A program made the position numbers and the translations under genes. The notes beneath the pieces were generated by a model. That model made no database searches and had not been told where the DNA came from. It saw only the letters and a list, made by a program, of their open reading frames with translations. 9,183 bases of DNA, taken from the NCBI GenBank assembly GCA_005888695.1, contig VBBH01000090.1, positions 1 through 9,183 of the forward strand. The letters are read 5' to 3'. Shown here one piece after another: positions 6,432-9,183 of this stretch (its first letter is position 1; every line of letters starts with the position of its first letter). The DNA is from Candidatus Bathyarchaeota archaeon (GTDB lineage: Archaea; Thermoproteota; Bathyarchaeia; 40CM-2-53-6).

Positions 6432-6544
6432 GGTCGGTGCGAAGCACTTTATCGCCTGCACATGTCTCGCTGACAAAACTCTCGCTATAAATGTACCCAG
6501 GGCGGAGGAGTACTTTGCCTTCGCAGTCCAAGCCAGGAGAATGC
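6432..6544 (-). promoter_or_regulatory. Upstream region of tRNA-Trp with TATA-like elements
   Basis: This 113-bp gap lies between the 98-aa gene and the tRNA. On the minus strand CGATAAAG lies about 20-27 nt before G1, and TTTATAG (6491-6485) lies about 54 nt before it. Allowing for a short 5' leader, the second is better spaced for a transcript start near 6460. A small hairpin, GTGC-TTC-GCAC, lies just before the tRNA. Confidence 0.35.
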
Positions 6545-6841
6545 CTAATCGTGAGAGTGCTCTTCTTCCTTCTGAGCTATGTAGGTCCTTGTCTCGGGAA
6601 CGTACCATCTTGTTTGTTCCCTGAATCTATGCCAGAAATCATGGAATGCTGTGAGGTCTCGAGACTCCACGACAATCATTCCGTTGTAAGTGGTTCCCCA
6701 AATGTGGGCATACTCTCCAACGATCGCGATGTCCTTTGACAGTTTCTTCTTGAACTGATCCCATTCCACAGTTGCCTTTTTCTTGTCTGCGTCGCTCAAT
6801 GGTCGAACCCTATAGAAGATGAGGAAAGCGTATACAGGCAT
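6545..6841 (-). CDS. Conserved-type small protein, probable dimeric alpha/beta-barrel fold, 98 aa
   Basis: Function not recognised. Seen: beta strand PVYAFLIFYRVRPL at 2-15, a Lys-rich amphipathic helix (about 16-36), IAIVGEYAHIWGTTY with GMIVVES at 38-60 forming the next strands, helix DLTAFHDFWHRFREQ at 62-76, final strand TRTYIAQ, and an acidic, His-rich tail. This beta-alpha-beta-beta-alpha-beta order, with small size and aromatic residues, suits ferredoxin-like dimeric barrels (ABM, YCII and NIPSNAP-like groups); the fold call is inference. It starts at ATG 6841 with no good Shine-Dalgarno. It is transcribed toward tRNA-Trp. No membrane segment or metal motif is evident, though W48 and the His residues could line a pocket. 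Confidence 0.7.
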   Translation of the reverse strand: MPVYAFLIFYRVRPLSDADKKKATVEWDQFKKKLSKDIAIVGEYAHIWGTTYNGMIVVESRDLTAFHDFWHRFREQTRWYVPETRTYIAQKEEEHSHD

Positions 6842-6948
6842 ACTTTACCAGCAGGTTTCGTCTCTCCACTAGAATCATACAGATAATACTTTCCACGAAT
6901 CGCCTCATCGTCTCCGCGAACAAGAAAAGCACGCCCCAGGCCATCCAT
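6796..6948 (-). CDS. Doubtful small ORF, 50 aa
   Basis: An open frame from ATG 6948 with a protein-like first part (MDGLGRAFLVRGDDEAIRG, then KYYLYDSSGETKPAGKV) and a less convincing tail, ending in a TGA that lies 46 nt inside the next gene in another frame. AAGGAGG abuts the ATG with no spacer, which is poor for translation of this frame; a second ATG at 6944 in another frame has better spacing but gives a less protein-like product. It may be a real small gene, a decayed one, or chance. Confidence 0.25.
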   Translation of the reverse strand: MDGLGRAFLVRGDDEAIRGKYYLYDSSGETKPAGKVCLYTLSSSSIGFDH

Positions 6949-7032
6949 CCTCCTTCTGCCTCAGATAGTCTCCAAAGATCCATGGTCAGGGGGCAGTGGA
7001 CACACACCCACAGAATCCATCTATCTCGGCAA

Positions 7033-7046
7033 GGCTTATCTAAGCC
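7033..7046. promoter_or_regulatory. Inverted repeat / TATA-like element before 5S rRNA
   Basis: GGCTTA-TC-TAAGCC is a perfect 6-bp inverted repeat with a 2-bp centre, about 32-45 nt before the 5S gene. Its CTTATCTAAG core could be a weak TATA box for 5S, with transcription starting near 7062, or a protein-binding site. Confidence 0.35.
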
Positions 7047-7077
7047 CCAACCAAGATTTTCCGATTCAGAGGTCGGG

Positions 7078-7198
7078 GTTGGCGGCCATAGCTGGGAGCT
7101 AGGACCCGTACCCATTCCGAACACGGAAGTGAATCTCCCAGGCGATCTTTGTGGTAGTGTGGTGCGAGAGCCCACGCGAAGCCTAGACCGCTGCCAAC
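7078..7198 (+). rRNA. 5S ribosomal RNA
   Basis: About 121 nt, the normal 5S length. The ends pair as helix I (GTTGGCGGC with GCCGCTGCCAAC, one wobble). The interior has the conserved loop segments CCCGTACCCATTCCGAACAC and GGAAGTGAATCTCCCAG, then the GTGGTAGTGTGG-type helix IV/V region, all on the plus strand. No 16S or 23S gene is near, so it is transcribed on its own or as part of an unlinked set. Ends are fixed only by helix pairing and could shift by one or two bases. No T-run terminator follows at once. Confidence 0.93.
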
Positions 7199-7300
7199 TC
7201 CACTCTACAATCACACGCAAAAGACCGCGAGTACTCCGGTTGATTGTCCACAACCGACGAAGTAATGTCGGCGATGTTTCCGGGAAAATTATAATCAACG

Positions 7301-7307
7301 TTTATAA
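7301..7307 (+). promoter_or_regulatory. TATA-like box of the DUF1512 gene
   Basis: TTTATAA lies about 48 nt before TTG 7353, so a start near 7330 would give a leader of roughly 20 nt that still includes the GAGGA site. A second AT-rich element, AAAATTATAATC, lies at 7285-7296. Confidence 0.45.
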
Positions 7308-7338
7308 CGACCATGCAGCCATAACAACATAACAGTTC

Positions 7339-7343
7339 GAGGA
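7339..7343 (+). promoter_or_regulatory. Shine-Dalgarno site of the DUF1512 gene
   Basis: GAGGA lies 9 nt before TTG 7353. Since an in-frame TGA directly precedes that TTG, the site fixes the start. Confidence 0.55.
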
Positions 7344-7352
7344 CAGCCCTGA

Positions 7353-8483
7353 TTGACGACAACTGTTTCACTGCAGGGACCGTTGGGAATAGATATCGGC
7401 GGTACGTTCGGCCAAATTCTCCAAGTCGTCATCTCTCTGTTCTTCATCCTCTTCATCTTCTTCGGCCAGAAAATCACAATGCGCATGTACCTCCTCGAAA
7501 TTGATCGAGGACTGAAACGGCTCGATATCCTCCGCGGACAGGCTAAGGACTTGAGCCTGAAAACGATCAAAGATGTTGGCAAACCCTCCGTTGATCCCGG
7601 CCCACAGCTCAACGTTTTGATGGAACAGTTCCTAATCACACCGGTTGACATGGACCCCACTGGAATCGTCAGAAAGTTCGACCATTTGCTAGATGTCCGC
7701 GACCAAAAATTCAAGGACGATGTCCGGAAGATAGCGCCGAGCGCTGATGACGCTCAAGTCAATAATCTTGAGAATCTCGTCGAAGCCTCTTGGGCGTTGA
7801 ACACGATCTACCGAATCGTTAGACACTTTTACCTGCTGGGACGAAAGACAAGCAGCTTCTTCATCATCATACAGTTGCAAAGCCTACTTCCGTTAATCAT
7901 GCAAGAGGCTGAAGCCTACCTCGGTGCCGCGAAGGCCTTTGCAGAGGGGCAGCCGATAGGTGACGGGATCGGCCCACTCGTAGCTTCAAGATTGATGAAG
8001 GACCACGAGAAGCGCAAGGTGCAGAAGGACGTTGTTGTCGCCGAGACAACCCTAGAAGAGCGCCACATCATAGCACTTAAGGCAGAAGGTCCGGGTGGGA
8101 ACGTTGGCAAGCCCGGAGACGCGATAAAGTCCCTGATCGAGGAGAATCCGGGGAGGGTAACCATGGTTGTAATGGTAGACGCTGCCGTCAAATTCGAAGG
8201 AGAAAACTCAGGAGAGATAAGCGAAGGTTATGGGGCCGCGATCGGGGGCATAGGCACCGAGCGTTTCAAGATCGAGGAGACCGCGACAAACAACCGTATA
8301 CCCGTTTACGCGGTCATCGTGAAAGAGAGCATTCAGGAAGCGATTACACCGATGAAAAAGGAGATACTGGAGGCTGGCGAAAAGGTGATCGAGAGGATTA
8401 AAAGGCTCGTTATTGAGAGGACGAAGCCTGGCGATACCATAATTGTTGCCGGAATCGGCAACACTATAGGCATTGGCCAGTAG
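7353..8483 (+). CDS. DUF1512-family archaeal membrane-anchored protein, 376 aa
   Basis: I recognise the layout of the archaeal DUF1512 family, of about 370 residues and unknown function. Seen: one N-terminal transmembrane helix (about 21-41, rich in I, L and F); a charged helical region to about 160; a second hydrophobic stretch at 169-183 (FFIIIQLQSLLPLIM) that may be a re-entrant or membrane-lying helix; then a soluble alpha/beta C-terminal domain with glycine-rich turns AEGPGGNVGKPGDAI (244-258), GAAIGGIGTERFKIE (294-308) and VAGIGNTIGIG (365-375). The repeated glycine turns suggest a nucleotide- or phosphate-binding pocket, but I see no Walker motif. TTG 7353 directly follows an in-frame TGA and has GAGGA 9 nt upstream. 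It is followed, after 42 nt, by a small membrane zinc-ribbon gene, so the two may work together. Confidence 0.82.
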   Translation: MTTTVSLQGPLGIDIGGTFGQILQVVISLFFILFIFFGQKITMRMYLLEIDRGLKRLDILRGQAKDLSLKTIKDVGKPSVDPGPQLNVLMEQFLITPVDMDPTGIVRKFDHLLDVRDQKFKDDVRKIAPSADDAQVNNLENLVEASWALNTIYRIVRHFYLLGRKTSSFFIIIQLQSLLPLIMQEAEAYLGAAKAFAEGQPIGDGIGPLVASRLMKDHEKRKVQKDVVVAETTLEERHIIALKAEGPGGNVGKPGDAIKSLIEENPGRVTMVVMVDAAVKFEGENSGEISEGYGAAIGGIGTERFKIEETATNNRIPVYAVIVKESIQEAITPMKKEILEAGEKVIERIKRLVIERTKPGDTIIVAGIGNTIGIGQ

Positions 8484-8525
8484 AAAGCGTCAAAGGCCCG
8501 GCCAAAGATAAGGAAAATAACTGAA

Positions 8526-8939
8526 TTGTCCAAGCCTAGGCAGTCCGCCACAGGATCAGCACTAATCTATCTGGTCGCGATATTCCTTTTCATGGTCGCG
8601 ATACTTAGTATCAATGTAGGTCTGAACATGTACTTCGCACCGAACAGTGATCTTACGAGTTCGCTCGTTTACCTCTCGGTTGGAGTATTGTCCATCGGTC
8701 TGGTGGGGATGACGCTTCTGAGAGTTCGGAGAAACTCTTCAATGGCCGGTATCCCACCGAAGGTATTGTCGGTCGTTCGCTGTGCTCAGTGCAGTTTTAA
8801 ACAGATCAAGTCATTCGCCATGGGCGACTATGTTTTCAAGGCTGAAGGCCGCTGCAGCCAATGCGGCAACGAGTCTCTATTCATCAATGGCATATACGCT
8901 GAGGATCTACGCAGGCGACCTAACGTGCTAACTGGCTAG
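8526..8939 (+). CDS. Two-TM zinc-ribbon protein, 137 aa
   Basis: Uncharacterised small membrane protein. Seen: two hydrophobic helices (about 11-32 and 46-66) joined by a short loop, a basic stop-transfer segment RVRRN at 66-70, then a treble-cleft or ribbon-like domain with CAQC (86, 89) and CSQC (110, 113), a complete four-Cys zinc site 20 residues apart. The tail is short and polar. The ribbon probably faces the cytoplasm because of the Arg-rich boundary. It starts with TTG 8526, AAGGA lying about 11 nt upstream, and probably shares a transcript with the DUF1512 gene. Its stop overlaps the converging methionine aminopeptidase gene by 12 bp. The role is unknown; adaptor or RNA/protein-binding functions are typical of such ribbons. 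Confidence 0.72.
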   Translation: MSKPRQSATGSALIYLVAIFLFMVAILSINVGLNMYFAPNSDLTSSLVYLSVGVLSIGLVGMTLLRVRRNSSMAGIPPKVLSVVRCAQCSFKQIKSFAMGDYVFKAEGRCSQCGNESLFINGIYAEDLRRRPNVLTG

Positions 8940-9183
8940 CGTGCCCGTTAGGACTCTCGAACCATCCCTTTCAACAAGAACTGTATGCTCCGCCTGAGCT
9001 ACTGGTTTTCCCGATTCCTCAACCAATACCCGATACGCACCCACACATCGATTCTGTACCAGCGTGTCCAAACTGCTCAATACCATATCGGGTGGAAACT
9101 TGTCTTGGAGCCATCGTGCTGCAAACGGAAGTGTTGCGAATCTTTCCTTTATGAGGGAAAGAACCTTCTTCGGTGCTTCTTCC
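8928..9183 (-). CDS. map: Methionine aminopeptidase, type II, C-terminal fragment
   Basis: Removes the initiator methionine from nascent proteins in the cytoplasm. Only the last 84 residues are in the window (the gene continues past 9183). Seen, counted from the first full codon: LPFAARWLQ near 18-26, LVQNRCVGAYRVLVEESGKP at 41-60, and VAQAEHTVLVERDG at 61-74. The AEHTVLV motif holds the final metal-binding Glu of type II (archaeal/eukaryal) enzymes, and the preceding sequence matches the end of that family, which is about 295 residues long. The reading frame ends at TAG 8930-8928, inside the convergent zinc-ribbon gene. The other metal ligands (two Asp, His, Glu) lie outside the window. Confidence 0.88.
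   Translation of the reverse strand, partial: EEAPKKVLSLIKERFATLPFAARWLQDKFPPDMVLSSLDTLVQNRCVGAYRVLVEESGKPVAQAEHTVLVERDGSRVLTGTLAS

Noticed and set aside
6435..6455. GTGC-TTC-GCAC hairpin before the tRNA as a terminator
   Set aside because: The stem is 4 bp with no following T run; it is too weak to call.
6810..7298. 162-codon open frame on the minus strand
   Set aside because: It runs through the 5S rRNA gene and overlaps the better-supported 98-aa gene; its translation is rich in W, R and S without domain character.
6982..7332. 116-codon open frame on the plus strand
   Set aside because: It reads straight through the 5S rRNA gene and has no protein-like pattern.
1..9183. CRISPR array, insertion sequence or attachment site
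   Set aside because: No regularly spaced direct repeats, no transposase-like protein, and no tRNA 3'-end duplication were seen by eye.

Overview
The window looks archaeal. Evidence: TATA-like boxes upstream of genes, many TTG and GTG starts, a tRNA-Trp interrupted by two introns with bulge-helix-bulge-like junctions, a stand-alone 5S rRNA gene, an archaeal DUF1512-type membrane protein, and the C-terminus of a type II (archaeal/eukaryal) methionine aminopeptidase. A TACK-group archaeon (Nitrososphaerota or Bathyarchaeia-like) is my best guess, but sequence reading alone cannot fix the taxon.

Positions 1-5410 form a glycoconjugate-type region arranged around a divergent intergenic gap (851-1101). 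Leftward: a thymidylate-kinase-like P-loop kinase (176-850), coupled through an ATGA overlap to the N-terminus of a probable glycosyltransferase that leaves the window (1-179). Rightward, a tight operon: GT4 glycosyltransferase (1102-2214), nucleotidyltransferase-fold protein with a hydrophobic C-terminus (2220-3275), a second thymidylate-kinase-like kinase (3272-3895), and a soluble alkaline-phosphatase-superfamily phosphodiesterase/phosphatase (3920-5410). I infer a pathway in which kinases and a nucleotidyltransferase prepare an activated building block, glycosyltransferases add sugars, and the AlkP enzyme acts on a phosphate ester. The substrate is unknown.

Positions 5411-7352 hold information-processing and small genes. 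A CYTH-domain protein (5413-6174, minus) converges on the AlkP gene with a 2-bp gap. Upstream of it, on the same strand, is tRNA-Trp(CCA) with an 83-nt intron in the anticodon loop and a 24-nt intron in the variable loop. The large intron carries a box C-like motif and a stretch complementary to its own anticodon loop, which suggests a built-in C/D methylation guide. Next come a 98-aa protein of likely ferredoxin-like fold (6545-6841, minus), a doubtful 50-aa ORF (6796-6948, minus), and the 5S rRNA gene (about 7078-7198, plus).

Positions 7353-9183 hold a DUF1512 membrane protein, a small two-TM zinc-ribbon protein, and the convergent, 12-bp-overlapping 3' end of methionine aminopeptidase. No CRISPR array, insertion sequence or prophage signal was seen.
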